DNA from: Sphingomonas sp. R647
Lineage (GTDB): Bacteria; Pseudomonadota; Alphaproteobacteria; Sphingomonadales; Sphingomonadaceae
Direction: 5' to 3'
Assembly: GCF_020177055.1 (NCBI RefSeq)
Contig: NZ_JAIQXT010000004.1
Coordinates: forward strand, 124,001-188,000
DNA length: 64,000 nt
The notes under the pieces are model-generated. The model was given only the letters and a program-made list of their open reading frames with translations. It searched no databases and had not been told where the DNA came from. Below are positions 49,054 to 58,698 of this stretch, in pieces. The stretch's first letter is position 1; every line of letters begins with the position of its first letter. The position numbers and the translations under genes are program-made.

Positions 49054-49135
49054 CCGTTTGCGCTGAGCTTGTCGAAGCGTGGATCCTGAATCTTGCGGTT
49101 CAGGATCGGCCCTTCGACAGGCTCAGGACAAGCGG
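49054..49135. repeat. TTCGACA-GCTCAG-type inverted repeat
   Basis: Imperfect arms 49054-49090 and 49099-49135 share CTGAGCTTGTCGAAG / CTTCGACAGGCTCAG and GATCCTGAA / TTCAGGATC, around an 8-nt loop. It sits between convergent purH and the flippase, 18 and 5 bases from their stops. Similar TTCGACA(A/G)GCTCAG sequences recur between genes in many proteobacteria. Confidence 0.85.
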
Positions 49136-49139
49136 AGGC

Positions 49140-50663
49140 TCACACCTTCTCGTCCGGCAGCGTCGGTTCGCTCTTCGGCATCTTCTTGAACAGCTGGCGG
49201 TCCTCCGGCCCGAACGCCCATTTCCCGATCACCGCGAAATAGGCGATGCAGATCGCCGGAACGCCGACCGACAACTCCAGCCATTCGAGGCGGTGCGGCA
49301 GCCGGGTGAACGCCCAACCGACCGCTCCCGCGACCACAATTGCCGCGATGAAGCCCGGGCGCAGGCTGAATACCGACGCACCGGTCAGCCGCGCCAGCAT
49401 CCAGCATTTGATCGTCGACCCCAGCGCCAGCGTCAGCACCAGCGCCATCGCCGGCCCCAACGCCTGGACATGGATGTCAAAGCCCATCGCCCGCATCTGG
49501 AACACCAGCGCAAAGCTCAGTGCCGCCTGGAACGCCAGCAACAGCATGGATACCACCAGATTGCGGTGTCGCGCCATATAGACCAGCCCGGCTTCGGCCA
49601 CCGCGCCGGGCGTCGCGGCGACCTCGGCGGCAAGCAGGAAACACAGGGCCGCTGCGCCGACCACGAATTGCGGGCCGACCACGCCCATCACCCCTTCCGC
49701 CGGGATGCCGCCCATCAGCAGCAATGCCGCCTGTAACGTGATGATCCAGAATCCGACCTGCCGCACCTGCGCCGCGATCGCCCCGCGATTCCCCGCCGCC
49801 AGATTGCGCGCGATCACCGGTCCCAGCACCGGATCGAAGCTGGTCTTGAGCTTTTGCGGGATCGAGGAGACCTGCTGCGCCATGTAATAGATGCCGACGA
49901 TCGCCGGCGGGAAGAACAGGCCGAGGATGAACCGGTCGATGTTGCGCGATCCCCATTCGAGCGCGTCGGCCCCCGCCAGCGGCATGTTGCGCCGGGCGAG
50001 CTGAAGCAACGGCGTCACCCGCGGCGACCAGCCATGCGGCAGGCCATAGCTGCGGATGAACGGGATCAGGCTCGCCACCAGCGCCGCCGCCATCGACAGC
50101 ACATAGGCGATGATCAGGCCATCGCGCGCCGAGACATAGTACAGCACCCACGCCGCGATGCTGATCGTCCATGGCTCGACGATCGCCCGTGCCGTCACCG
50201 TCGCCTTCACATTGTTACGATAGGCGAGCGCGGCGAGGCTGACATCGGACCAGGCAATCGCGAACACAATCACTGCCAGATAGCGGTCGAGCCCGGTCGT
50301 CCCGCTGTTGGGGAACATCAAGTCGGGAAAAGCGAACAGCAACGCGCTCGCGAGCACCGAGACGACGAAGGCGACGACCATCCCGTCCCACACGACATGG
50401 GCATGCGGTCGGTCGGTCGATGCCAGCGCCTGCGCCAGCCCGCGCTTGAGCCCGAGCGTCGCGAGCAATGCCGCCAGCTCGACCACCACCACGGCAAGCG
50501 CGAACCGCCCGACCGTCTCTGCGCCATAGAGCCGCCCGGCAATGAACAGGAACGGCAAGCGCGCGAGCAGGCGCAGGAAAAAGCCGAAGATGTTCGTCCG
50601 CCCGCCCTTCGCGAGCGCGTTCAGGTCATCGGAAGGGCCGTTCTGCGCGGCGGCGGTGCTCAA
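49140..50663 (-). CDS. Polysaccharide/lipopolysaccharide flippase (Wzx-like)
   Basis: This 507-residue membrane protein has about 12-14 hydrophobic segments and the MOP-superfamily pattern GFFLRLLARLPFLFIAGRLYG near the start. Such flippases move lipid-linked sugars across the inner membrane; a specific polymer cannot be named. The start is TTG at 50663, sharing bases with the polA TGA stop. No glycosyltransferases are nearby. Confidence 0.88.
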   Translation of the reverse strand: MSTAAAQNGPSDDLNALAKGGRTNIFGFFLRLLARLPFLFIAGRLYGAETVGRFALAVVVVELAALLATLGLKRGLAQALASTDRPHAHVVWDGMVVAFVVSVLASALLFAFPDLMFPNSGTTGLDRYLAVIVFAIAWSDVSLAALAYRNNVKATVTARAIVEPWTISIAAWVLYYVSARDGLIIAYVLSMAAALVASLIPFIRSYGLPHGWSPRVTPLLQLARRNMPLAGADALEWGSRNIDRFILGLFFPPAIVGIYYMAQQVSSIPQKLKTSFDPVLGPVIARNLAAGNRGAIAAQVRQVGFWIITLQAALLLMGGIPAEGVMGVVGPQFVVGAAALCFLLAAEVAATPGAVAEAGLVYMARHRNLVVSMLLLAFQAALSFALVFQMRAMGFDIHVQALGPAMALVLTLALGSTIKCWMLARLTGASVFSLRPGFIAAIVVAGAVGWAFTRLPHRLEWLELSVGVPAICIAYFAVIGKWAFGPEDRQLFKKMPKSEPTLPDEKV

Positions 50664-53428
50664 TGCGCCGCGCCCCAGCTCGCACCCGTGCCGATCTCGA
50701 CACCCAGCGGCACGGTCAGCGTGACCGCCGGTTCAGCCGCAGTCTCCATCACGCGGCGGATCACCGCCGACGCCGCTTCGACATCGCCTTCGGGCAGTTC
50801 GAACACCAGTTCGTCATGCACCTGCAGCAGCATCCGCACGTTGGGCAGCCCCGCGTCCAGCAACGCCGGTCCCATCCGCGCCATTGCGCGCTTGATGATG
50901 TCGGCGCTCGTGCCCTGAATCGGTGCGTTGATCGCGGCGCGCTCGCTGCCCGCGCGTTCATTCTGGTTGGGCGCGTTGATCCGGGTGAAGTGCGTTTTCC
51001 GCCCGAACAGCGTCGTCGTGTAGCCGCGCGCCTTCGCCTCGTTCAGCGTGTCGGCGATGTAGCGGCTGATCCCGGGGAAGCTCTGGAAATAGCGGTCGAT
51101 CATCCCCTGCGCCTCGTCCGGCGTGACGTCGAGCCGCCCGGCCAGCCCCCAGCGGCTGATGCCATAAAGGATCGCAAAGTTGATCGTCTTGGCCCGCCCG
51201 CGCGTGTCGCGGTTGACCTCACCGAACAGCTCCATCGCGGTGCGGTTGTGGATGTCCTCGCCCTGTTCGAACGCCTCGCGCAGCGCGGGAACGTCAGCGA
51301 TATGCGCGGCGAGGCGCAGCTCGATCTGCGAATAGTCGGCCGACAGGATGACATTGCCCGGTTCGGCAACGAAGGCGTCGCGGATCTGGCGCCCGACTTC
51401 GGTGCGGATCGGGATGTTCTGCAGGTTCGGGTCGGTCGATGACAGCCGTCCGGTCTGTGCGCCGGTCAGCGAGTAACTGGTATGCACGCGCCCGGTCGCC
51501 GGGTTGATCTGCGCCTGCAACGCGTCGGTATAGGTGGATTTGAGCTTCGACAGCTGGCGCCAGTCGAGCACCTTCGCCACCATCTCGCGTCCCGGCGAAT
51601 CCTTGTCCGCCGCGATCCGCTCCAGCTCGTTGACGTCGGTCGAATAGACGCCGCTCTTGCCCTTGCGCCCGCCCTTGATCCCCATCTTGTCGAACAGCAC
51701 GTCGCCCAATTGCTTGGGGCTGCCGATGGTGAATTTGAACCCGGCAATGGCGTGAATCTCGCCCTCCAGGCTCGCAATCTGTTTCGAGAATTCGTCCGAC
51801 AGCCGCGCCAGCACCGTCGCGTCGACCTTGATCCCCGCGCGCTCCATGTCGGCGATCACGCGCACCAGCGGCCGATCGACCATCTCATAGACCCGCGTCG
51901 CGCCTTCATAAGCGAGGCGCGGCTTCAACCGCCGCCACAGCCGCAGCGTGACATCGGCATCCTCGGCGGCGTAGCGGGTCGCGGCCTTCAGATCGACTTC
52001 GGCGAACCCGATCTGCTTCTTCCCGCTCCCGGTTACGTCCTTGTACGCGATGCAGCTGTGCGCGAGATGCGTCGCGGCCAGCTCATCCATGCCATGCCCG
52101 TGCAACCCGGCATCGAGGTCGAAGCTCATCACGATCGTGTCGTCGAACGGCGCGATGTCGATCCCCAGCCGGCCGAGGATGATCAGGTCATATTTGAGGT
52201 TGTGCCCAATCTTGAGCACCGCCGGGTCCTCGAGCAGCGGCTTGAGCTTCGCCAACACCGTCGCCCGGTCGAGCTGCACCGGCTTCTCCGCGAACATGTC
52301 GGTCCCGCCATGTCCAATCGGAATATAGCAGGCGAGGTTCGGGTGCAGCGCCAGGCTGACCCCGACCAGCTCGGCGCGGGTCGCGTCGGTCCCGGTCGTC
52401 TCGGTATCCACCGCGACCCAGCCCTGATGCCGCGCCACCGTGATCCAGCGATCCAGCGCCGCCTCATCGACCACCGTCTCATAGCCATCATGGTCGCACG
52501 GCGGATCCGGCTCGAGGCCCGGCACCTCATGCGTTTCGACCGGCGCATCCGCGACCGAGCTCGACTCGCTCCCCAGCCGCGTCAGGAGCGTCTTGAACCC
52601 GTGATGCTCCAGAAATGCACGCAGCGGCGCATCGGGAATCCCGTCGAGCACGAAATCGTCGAGCGGCTCGGGCAGCGGCACGTCGTCGGCCAGCGCGACC
52701 AGCTTGCGCGATAGCCGCGCCATGTCGGCATGCTCGATCAAATTATCGCGCAGCTTGCCCTTCTTCATGTCGGGCGCGGCAGCCAGCACCGCCTCGACAT
52801 CGCCATGCTCCAGGATCAGCTTGGCCGCAGTCTTCGGCCCCACGCCGGGCACGCCGGGAACGTTGTCGACGCTGTCGCCCATCAGCGCCAGCACCTCGCC
52901 CAATTTGTCCGGCCCGACCCCGAACTTTTCGACCACCGCCTCCGGCCCCATGCGCCGGTCCTTCATCGTGTCGAGCATGTCGATGCCGGGTTCGGTCAGC
53001 AGCTGCATCAGATCCTTGTCGGAGCTGACGATCGTCACCTGCCACCCCTGCGCCAGCGCCGCCTTGGCATAGGATGCGATCAGGTCGTCCGCCTCCCAGC
53101 CCAATTCCTCGATGCACGGCAGGCTGAACGCGCGCGTCGCGTCGCGGATCATGGGGAATTGCGGGCGCAAATCCTCCGGCGCGGGCGGGCGGTGCGCCTT
53201 ATACTGGTCGTACAGGTCGTTGCGGAAGGTATGCTCGCTCTTGTCGAGGATCACCGCCAGATGGCTCGGGCCCTCCGCCTTGTGCAGCTCGCTCGCCAGC
53301 TTCCACAGCATCGACACATAGCCATAAACCGCGCCGGCCGGCTCGCCATGCTTGTTGGTCAGCTTGGGCAGCACATGATAGGCGCGAAAGATAAAGCTCG
53401 AGCCGTCGACAAGATAGAGATGAGGCAT
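50660..53428 (-). CDS. polA: DNA polymerase I
   Basis: This 922-residue polymerase has all three domains. The 5'-3' exonuclease part (about 1-290) has LYLVDGSSFIFRAYH and a helix-hairpin VDNVPGVPGVGPKTAAKL. The proofreading domain keeps its metal-binding acids (VAVDTETTGTD near 335), so it should proofread. The polymerase part has SADYSQIELRLAAHI, ERAAINAPIQGTSADI and QVHDELVFE. It fills Okazaki and repair gaps. The TTG start of the flippase overlaps its stop. Confidence 0.97.
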   Translation of the reverse strand: MPHLYLVDGSSFIFRAYHVLPKLTNKHGEPAGAVYGYVSMLWKLASELHKAEGPSHLAVILDKSEHTFRNDLYDQYKAHRPPAPEDLRPQFPMIRDATRAFSLPCIEELGWEADDLIASYAKAALAQGWQVTIVSSDKDLMQLLTEPGIDMLDTMKDRRMGPEAVVEKFGVGPDKLGEVLALMGDSVDNVPGVPGVGPKTAAKLILEHGDVEAVLAAAPDMKKGKLRDNLIEHADMARLSRKLVALADDVPLPEPLDDFVLDGIPDAPLRAFLEHHGFKTLLTRLGSESSSVADAPVETHEVPGLEPDPPCDHDGYETVVDEAALDRWITVARHQGWVAVDTETTGTDATRAELVGVSLALHPNLACYIPIGHGGTDMFAEKPVQLDRATVLAKLKPLLEDPAVLKIGHNLKYDLIILGRLGIDIAPFDDTIVMSFDLDAGLHGHGMDELAATHLAHSCIAYKDVTGSGKKQIGFAEVDLKAATRYAAEDADVTLRLWRRLKPRLAYEGATRVYEMVDRPLVRVIADMERAGIKVDATVLARLSDEFSKQIASLEGEIHAIAGFKFTIGSPKQLGDVLFDKMGIKGGRKGKSGVYSTDVNELERIAADKDSPGREMVAKVLDWRQLSKLKSTYTDALQAQINPATGRVHTSYSLTGAQTGRLSSTDPNLQNIPIRTEVGRQIRDAFVAEPGNVILSADYSQIELRLAAHIADVPALREAFEQGEDIHNRTAMELFGEVNRDTRGRAKTINFAILYGISRWGLAGRLDVTPDEAQGMIDRYFQSFPGISRYIADTLNEAKARGYTTTLFGRKTHFTRINAPNQNERAGSERAAINAPIQGTSADIIKRAMARMGPALLDAGLPNVRMLLQVHDELVFELPEGDVEAASAVIRRVMETAAEPAVTLTVPLGVEIGTGASWGAAH

Positions 53429-53474
53429 GGCGACGGCTTAGCAGCGCGAAACCGCATGAGCGAGAGCTTAAGCC

Positions 53475-54569
53475 TTAGCGATGATTGGCGACGACCGAAG
53501 CCACGACCGCCTGCATCAACTGCTGGCGCTCTCGTACCGGACGTGACGTATCCCCGATCATCACGGCGATCGAATAGGCCTTGCCATCGGGCGCGATCAG
53601 AACGCCGACATCATTAAACCCGGCAGTGCGTGCGCCCAGATCCTGCCCGGTCCCAGTTTTGTGGCCCCATTTCCAGTCGGGCGGTGTCGCACCTTTAATC
53701 CGCGCGCGACCGGTGCGTGCGCCCTGCATCACGTTGATCAGGAAATTGCTTGAGGCAGGTGACAGTAATTCACCGGCCTTGAGCCGCGCCAGCGCCAGCG
53801 TGATGGCCGACGACGACGCGCCATCGGGCGGATCGGCGATGTAGGCATCAAACGATGCCCGCCGCACAGTGATCGGCAACGCGGCGCGCGCCTGATAAAA
53901 TGCGCGGCCCATGGAGTATTCGGGCTTCCACGCCAGGCCGGCGGTCCCCGCCTGCAACAGGCGTTCGCCCGGGCCGAACCGAATTTCGCCCAACCCCTTT
54001 TCGGCGATGAAGGCGCGCACCGCGCCCGGCCCGCCGACCAGGCTCATCAGCCGGTCGTTGGCAGTATTGTCGCTCGACTGCATCGCGCGCAGCAACAGCT
54101 CACGCACTGTGGTGCGATAAACGCCGTCGCGCACGACTAACGTGGCAATCGGCTGGTGGAACAGGGTCAGATGCTCGCGGGTCAGCTCGACCGGATCATC
54201 CAGCGTCAGGCGCCCCTTGTCACGTGCGTCGAGCACGGTCATCGCGACCCACAGCTTGCTCACGCTCTGCTGCGGCATGCGGCGATTGCCATTGGCATCG
54301 ACCTGCCACCCCCATTCAAGGCTGCGCACCGAGATGCCGACGACCCCGCCGAAATCGCGCGCAAGGGCGTCGACCGTCGCGGTTAGCCCTGCAGGAGCGG
54401 GAAAGACGGGGAGCGGCTTGGGCGCGGCCGGGATCGGCATCGACACGCGATAGCTGGCCGGGGTCAGATCCTTGGGCAGGTCGTCGCGATGCACGCCCGC
54501 GCCGATCAACAGAACAGGCGCGAGGCCCGCCAGAGTCATTGCACGCTGAAGAATCGTAAACTCCTGCAT
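53475..54569 (-). CDS. Class A beta-lactamase-like serine hydrolase
   Basis: Numbered from ATG 54569 (364 residues), the active-site set is SVSK with Ser102/Lys105, SDN at 166-168, and KTG at 304-306 in WGHKTGTG. A Glu equivalent to Glu166 is Glu202 in GERLLQ, exactly 36 residues after the SDN Ser as in TEM-type enzymes, but the usual ExxLN is ExxLQ. The SDN-to-KTG distance is about 34 residues longer than TEM's, placing an insertion after the omega loop. A hydrophobic N-terminus predicts export. Start codon is uncertain (54608, 54569 and 54539 are all ATG). Whether it hydrolyses beta-lactams cannot be read. Confidence 0.85.
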   Translation of the reverse strand: MQEFTILQRAMTLAGLAPVLLIGAGVHRDDLPKDLTPASYRVSMPIPAAPKPLPVFPAPAGLTATVDALARDFGGVVGISVRSLEWGWQVDANGNRRMPQQSVSKLWVAMTVLDARDKGRLTLDDPVELTREHLTLFHQPIATLVVRDGVYRTTVRELLLRAMQSSDNTANDRLMSLVGGPGAVRAFIAEKGLGEIRFGPGERLLQAGTAGLAWKPEYSMGRAFYQARAALPITVRRASFDAYIADPPDGASSSAITLALARLKAGELLSPASSNFLINVMQGARTGRARIKGATPPDWKWGHKTGTGQDLGARTAGFNDVGVLIAPDGKAYSIAVMIGDTSRPVRERQQLMQAVVASVVANHR

Positions 54570-54702
54570 CCCCAACACGATACCACGCCCCTTGCCCAAA
54601 GCGATCATGCGTTCGCACCGCGCTCCGGCTCAAGAGGCAGCAGCGGCTTCTGCGACGAATACGGGGAATATGACGCCAAAGCGTGAAGATTCGGCCAAAA
54701 TC

Positions 54703-56295
54703 CTAGGGAACTAACACGGTATCGCGAGCAACCTCGGCGGTTTGCGGGTGGTCCAACGTATAATGCAACCCACGGCTTTCATGCCGGTGCAGCGCCGATC
54801 GCACGATCAGCTCGGCCGATTGGAGCAGGTTGCGCAGCTCGATCAGGTCAGGCGTGACACGGAAATGGCCGTAATAATCGGCGACCTCTTCGTTCAGCAG
54901 CTTGATCCGGTGGGCGGCACGCTCGAGCCGCTTGGTGGTGCGGACGATACCGACATAGTTCCACATGAACCGGCGGATCTCGGTCCAGTTCTGCTTGATC
55001 ACCACCTCTTCGTCCGAATCGGCAACGCGACTCTCGTCCCAAGGTCGGATCGGCGGCGGGGCGGGCAGATCGTCCCAGTTCGCCGCGATGTGCCGTGCCG
55101 CCGCCTCGCCGAACACGAAACATTCGAGCAGCGAGTTGCTGGCGAGACGGTTGGCACCATGCAGCCCGCTCTCGCTGCACTCACCCGCGGCATAGAGGCC
55201 GAGCAAATCGGTGCGTCCGTCCAGATCGATGACGATCCCGCCGCAGGTATAGTGTTGGGCCGGCACCACCGGGATCGGCCCCGTGGTCATGTCGATGTCA
55301 AGCCCGATCAGCTTGTCGTAGATGTTGGGGAAATGCCCCTTCACGAACTCAGCAGGCATATGGCTGATGTCGAGATGGACGTAATCGAGGCCGTCGCGCT
55401 TGATCTCCGCGTCGATCGCGCGGGCGACGACGTCGCGCGGCGCCAGCTCCATCCGATCGGGATCATAATCCGCCATGAACCGCTTGCCGGTCTGCGGGTT
55501 GATCAGCCGCCCGCCCTCACCGCGCACCGCTTCGGTAATCAGGAAATTCTTGACGTCGAGATGGTAGAGGCAGGTCGGGTGGAACTGCATCATCTCCATG
55601 TTCGAGATGCGGCAGCCCGCGCGCCACGCCATCGCGATACCGTCGCCAGTCGCCCCCTTGGGCGCGGTGGAAAAGAGGTAGGTCCGCCCCGCCCCGCCAG
55701 TCGCCAGCACCGTCGCATTGGCGGTGAACAGCTCGACGCCCCCGGTGGCGCGATTGACGGCATAGACGCCCCACACCTTGCCCGCGCCCGAATAGCGCAG
55801 CTCATGGCGACTGGTGGCAAGGTCGATCGCGACCATGTCGGGAACCAGCGTGATGTTGGGATGCGCCTGCGCCGCGCGGATCAGCGCAACCTGCACCGCC
55901 CAACCGGTGGCGTCATCGACATGGACGATGCGGCGCGCACTATGCCCGCCTTCACGCGTCAAATGCAGCGCATTGCCGTCCATGTTAAACGGCACGCCCA
56001 GCTCGACCAGCCGGTTGATCGCGGCGGGAGCATTCTCGACCACCATCTCCACCGTGGCGCGATCGTTCAGGCCCGCGCCGGCGACCATCGTGTCCTCGAT
56101 ATGCGCCTCGAACGTGTCACCGGGCTCCAGTACCGCGGCGATCCCGCCCTGCGCCCACGCGGTCGATCCCTCGTCCAGCCCGCCCTTGGCCAGCACCGTG
56201 ACGCGGAACCGTTCGGCCAAATTGAGCGCGGCAGTGAGTCCGGCGGCGCCCGAGCCGATGACAAGCACGTCGCACTGATGAGGGTCGTGGGCCAA
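54703..56295 (-). CDS. nadB: L-aspartate oxidase
   Basis: This 530-residue flavoprotein oxidises aspartate to iminoaspartate, the first step of de novo NAD synthesis. It has the FAD motif LVIGSGAAGLTAALNLAE near the N-terminus, GSTAWAQGGIAAVL, RTYLFSTAPKGATGDG, and VAPQHYTCGGI-type residues near 360 followed by GECSESGLHGANRLASNSLLE. I choose TTG 56295 because GAAGGA lies six bases upstream; TTG 56340 would add 15 residues without such a site. nadA and nadC are not in the window. Confidence 0.95.
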   Translation of the reverse strand: MAHDPHQCDVLVIGSGAAGLTAALNLAERFRVTVLAKGGLDEGSTAWAQGGIAAVLEPGDTFEAHIEDTMVAGAGLNDRATVEMVVENAPAAINRLVELGVPFNMDGNALHLTREGGHSARRIVHVDDATGWAVQVALIRAAQAHPNITLVPDMVAIDLATSRHELRYSGAGKVWGVYAVNRATGGVELFTANATVLATGGAGRTYLFSTAPKGATGDGIAMAWRAGCRISNMEMMQFHPTCLYHLDVKNFLITEAVRGEGGRLINPQTGKRFMADYDPDRMELAPRDVVARAIDAEIKRDGLDYVHLDISHMPAEFVKGHFPNIYDKLIGLDIDMTTGPIPVVPAQHYTCGGIVIDLDGRTDLLGLYAAGECSESGLHGANRLASNSLLECFVFGEAAARHIAANWDDLPAPPPIRPWDESRVADSDEEVVIKQNWTEIRRFMWNYVGIVRTTKRLERAAHRIKLLNEEVADYYGHFRVTPDLIELRNLLQSAELIVRSALHRHESRGLHYTLDHPQTAEVARDTVLVP

Positions 56296-56417
56296 TCTCG
56301 TTCCTTCGCGCACCGATGGCGGGGCGCCGCTATGCGACAAAGCGCGGCGATTTCAAACACGCTGCGGTTGCCGGGCGGCGGCGCAGCTCATAGCGAGGGC
56401 AGCTCAAGGAGATTCCG

Positions 56418-57311
56418 ATGCGCCTGATCCTCGCCGCCGCCGCCGCGCTACTCGCCCCGCTTGCCCCCGCGCTCGCGGCGCCTGGCTGTCCGGTCGCGCC
56501 CGGGACCACCTCGCGGGTGACGGTTGGTGATACCGGCCGCGCGCTGCTGCTGCACGTGCCCGCCGGCGCAAAGCCGGGTCGCCTCCCGCTGGTGTTCGCG
56601 CTCCACGGTAGTGGCGGAGACGGAGCCGCGATCCTTGCGCAATCGAAGCTGGAGGCGAGCAGCGACCGCCACGGCTTCCTCGTCGCGGCGCCGGATGCCG
56701 GCATCCCGGTCGAGCGTGGCTTTGTCTGGAACATTCCCGGCGTTCCCACCGTCACTGGCAAGGTGCCGGGGCCGGGCGATGCCGATGACGTGGCGTTCCT
56801 CAAGACCGCGATCGACTGGCTGGCGAGCAGGGGCTGCGCCAATTCCAAGCGCGTCTATGCCACCGGCCTGTCGGGCGGCGGACGGATGACGTCTTGGCTC
56901 GGCTGTGTCGCCTCCGACCGCTTCGCCGCCATCTCCCCGGTCGTGGGCCTGCGCGCCGGCAACCCGCTGGCAAGCGACAAGACCCGCCCCGACCCCGCGA
57001 CCTGCACGCCGAAGCGCCCGATGCCGGTGATCGCCTTTGCCGGCGATGCCGATGGCACCAACCCGGTGCAGGGCGGCGGCGCCGGCTATTGGCAATATAC
57101 GATGGAGGCCGCCGAAGCGCGCTGGGCCGCGCTCAACGGCTGCACCGCCGGTCCGCTGCGCCGCGACCTCGCCGCCAATCTCTATGAGCGGCTCCACACG
57201 CGCTGCCGGGCGCAGGCCGAGGTCGCTGCCCATATCCTGCGCGGCGGTGGCCATGTCTGGACTGCGGATAATGACGCGATGTGGCGGTTTTTCGCGCGCT
57301 ATTCGCGTTAA
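56418..57311 (+). CDS. Secreted esterase of the PHB-depolymerase (LpqC-like) family
   Basis: This 297-residue alpha/beta hydrolase has a signal peptide (about 1-20, LAAAAALLAPLAPALAA). It has LPLVFALHGSGGDGAA with the oxyanion region near 57, nucleophile Ser152 in ATGLSGGGRM, likely Asp in FAGDADGTNPV, and His in GGGHVWT. Relatives act on polyhydroxyalkanoates or feruloyl and other esters; the substrate is unknown. Its TAA shares TTAA (57308-57311) with the convergent ABC gene stop. Confidence 0.9.
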   Translation: MRLILAAAAALLAPLAPALAAPGCPVAPGTTSRVTVGDTGRALLLHVPAGAKPGRLPLVFALHGSGGDGAAILAQSKLEASSDRHGFLVAAPDAGIPVERGFVWNIPGVPTVTGKVPGPGDADDVAFLKTAIDWLASRGCANSKRVYATGLSGGGRMTSWLGCVASDRFAAISPVVGLRAGNPLASDKTRPDPATCTPKRPMPVIAFAGDADGTNPVQGGGAGYWQYTMEAAEARWAALNGCTAGPLRRDLAANLYERLHTRCRAQAEVAAHILRGGGHVWTADNDAMWRFFARYSR

Positions 57312-58234
57312 GCAGCGTTGGCGGCGCGCGTCAGGCTCAGGAACACGTCTTCCAGGTCCGCCTCCCGCGTGCTGACATCGACAATGCCGAACCCCGCCGC
57401 CTGCACCGCGCCGAGCACCTCACCGGCGTTCGCGCGGTCCTTGCGATAGGTGATGACCAGAGTCCGCTCGCCCTTCGCCTCGATCTTCTGGAAACAGCCA
57501 TTGGCGGGCGGCGTCACGATATCGCGATCGACCACTACCTCGACTACCTTTTCCTGAGTCTTGCCGACCAGTTCGCGGGTCGGTTCGTTGGCGATCAGCT
57601 TGCCGTGGTTGATGATCGCGATGCGATCGCACAGCTGCTCGGCTTCCTCGAGATAGTGGGTCGTCAACACCACCGTCACGCCCTGATCATTGAGGGTGCG
57701 GACATAGGCCCAGAGCTGCTGGCGCAGTTCGATATCGACGCCCGCAGTCGGCTCGTCGAGCACCAGCACCGGCGGCGAATGCACCATCGCCTTCGCCACC
57801 ATCAGCCGCCGCTTCATGCCGCCCGACAGAGTGCGCGAATAGGCGCGCGCCTTGTCCTCCAGATGCACCGCGCGCAGCAGCTCCATCGACCGCCGCTCCG
57901 CCTTGGGCACGCCGTACAATCCGGCCTGGATTTCCAGCGTCTCGACCGGCGTGAAGAACGGGTCGAACATGATCTCCTGATTGACGATCCCGATCGCGCG
58001 CTTGGCGTTGCGCGGGCTGGCGTCGATGTCGAAGCCCCAGATGCTTGCGCGTCCGCCGGTTTTGTTGACGAGGCCAGCCAGGATATTGATCAGCGTCGAC
58101 TTACCCGCGCCATTCGGCCCCAGCAGCCCGAAAATCTGCCCGCGCGGCACGGTGAAACTCACCCCGTCCAGCGCCTGCTTGCCGCCCTGATAGACCTTGG
58201 AAAGGCCGTCGATCTCGATTGCCGCGTCGCTCAT
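57308..58234 (-). CDS. ABC transporter ATP-binding protein (no permease alongside)
   Basis: This 308-residue ATPase has Walker A GPNGAGKST at 39-47, the Q-loop, signature YSRTLSGGMKRRLMVAKA, Walker B VLVLDEPTAGVD and the switch His in VVLTTHYLEEAE. A C-terminal about 80-residue extension resembles the DUF4162 tail of NodI/DrrA-type exporters. No membrane partner is adjacent on either side, which is unusual for this class. It begins at ATG 58234 without a clear ribosome-binding site. Confidence 0.92.
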   Translation of the reverse strand: MSDAAIEIDGLSKVYQGGKQALDGVSFTVPRGQIFGLLGPNGAGKSTLINILAGLVNKTGGRASIWGFDIDASPRNAKRAIGIVNQEIMFDPFFTPVETLEIQAGLYGVPKAERRSMELLRAVHLEDKARAYSRTLSGGMKRRLMVAKAMVHSPPVLVLDEPTAGVDIELRQQLWAYVRTLNDQGVTVVLTTHYLEEAEQLCDRIAIINHGKLIANEPTRELVGKTQEKVVEVVVDRDIVTPPANGCFQKIEAKGERTLVITYRKDRANAGEVLGAVQAAGFGIVDVSTREADLEDVFLSLTRAANAA

Positions 58235-58329
58235 GCCGGGGAAGTGGGACGGTGGGCGACGATTGGCAAGCCAAACAATTTGCAGATCGTACAGAAGCAA
58301 TTCACGCTATGCGAGCATGGGAGAAGAAA

Positions 58330-58656
58330 ATGATGCACGTCGCGCTGAATCTAGCTTCATTACTCACGATTCAGATTACACCGTCCGCCGCTGATTTTGC
58401 AGACGCGCGATGTGCAGCAGCTCTCAATATCTTGATAGATGACGCCTTTAAAAACTCAAAAAAAGATCAACCTAAAATGGTAATTTCTTCTGCGTACTAT
58501 TTAGGAAGGCTTTCCACTCGAAACGACGCGCCTACTGTCGCCTCGGTTATTGAAGATGTTGAACGTCAACTCGATCTAAAAAAGTCCAAAATTGTGGGCA
58601 AGAAATGCATGGACGATGTGGTTGCCTTTGCGAGAGCGGGACGAGCGGCGAAATAG
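58330..58656 (+). CDS. Small exported hypothetical protein in AT-richer DNA
   Basis: This 108-residue protein is read from ATG 58330, which follows GGAGA (58319-58323) by six bases; the longer ORF from 58219 lacks such a site. The first about 23 residues are hydrophobic and end near PSAADF, consistent with a signal peptide. Two Cys residues lie in the mature part. Parts of 58370-58600 have visibly lower G+C and codons such as AAA, TTT and ATA that its neighbours avoid. I recognise no family. It may be a recent acquisition or fast-evolving gene. Confidence 0.7.
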   Translation: MMHVALNLASLLTIQITPSAADFADARCAAALNILIDDAFKNSKKDQPKMVISSAYYLGRLSTRNDAPTVASVIEDVERQLDLKKSKIVGKKCMDDVVAFARAGRAAK

Positions 58657-58698
58657 GACCGATTGCCCGCCCGCCTGCGCTTTGCTAACCGCAGGCCC

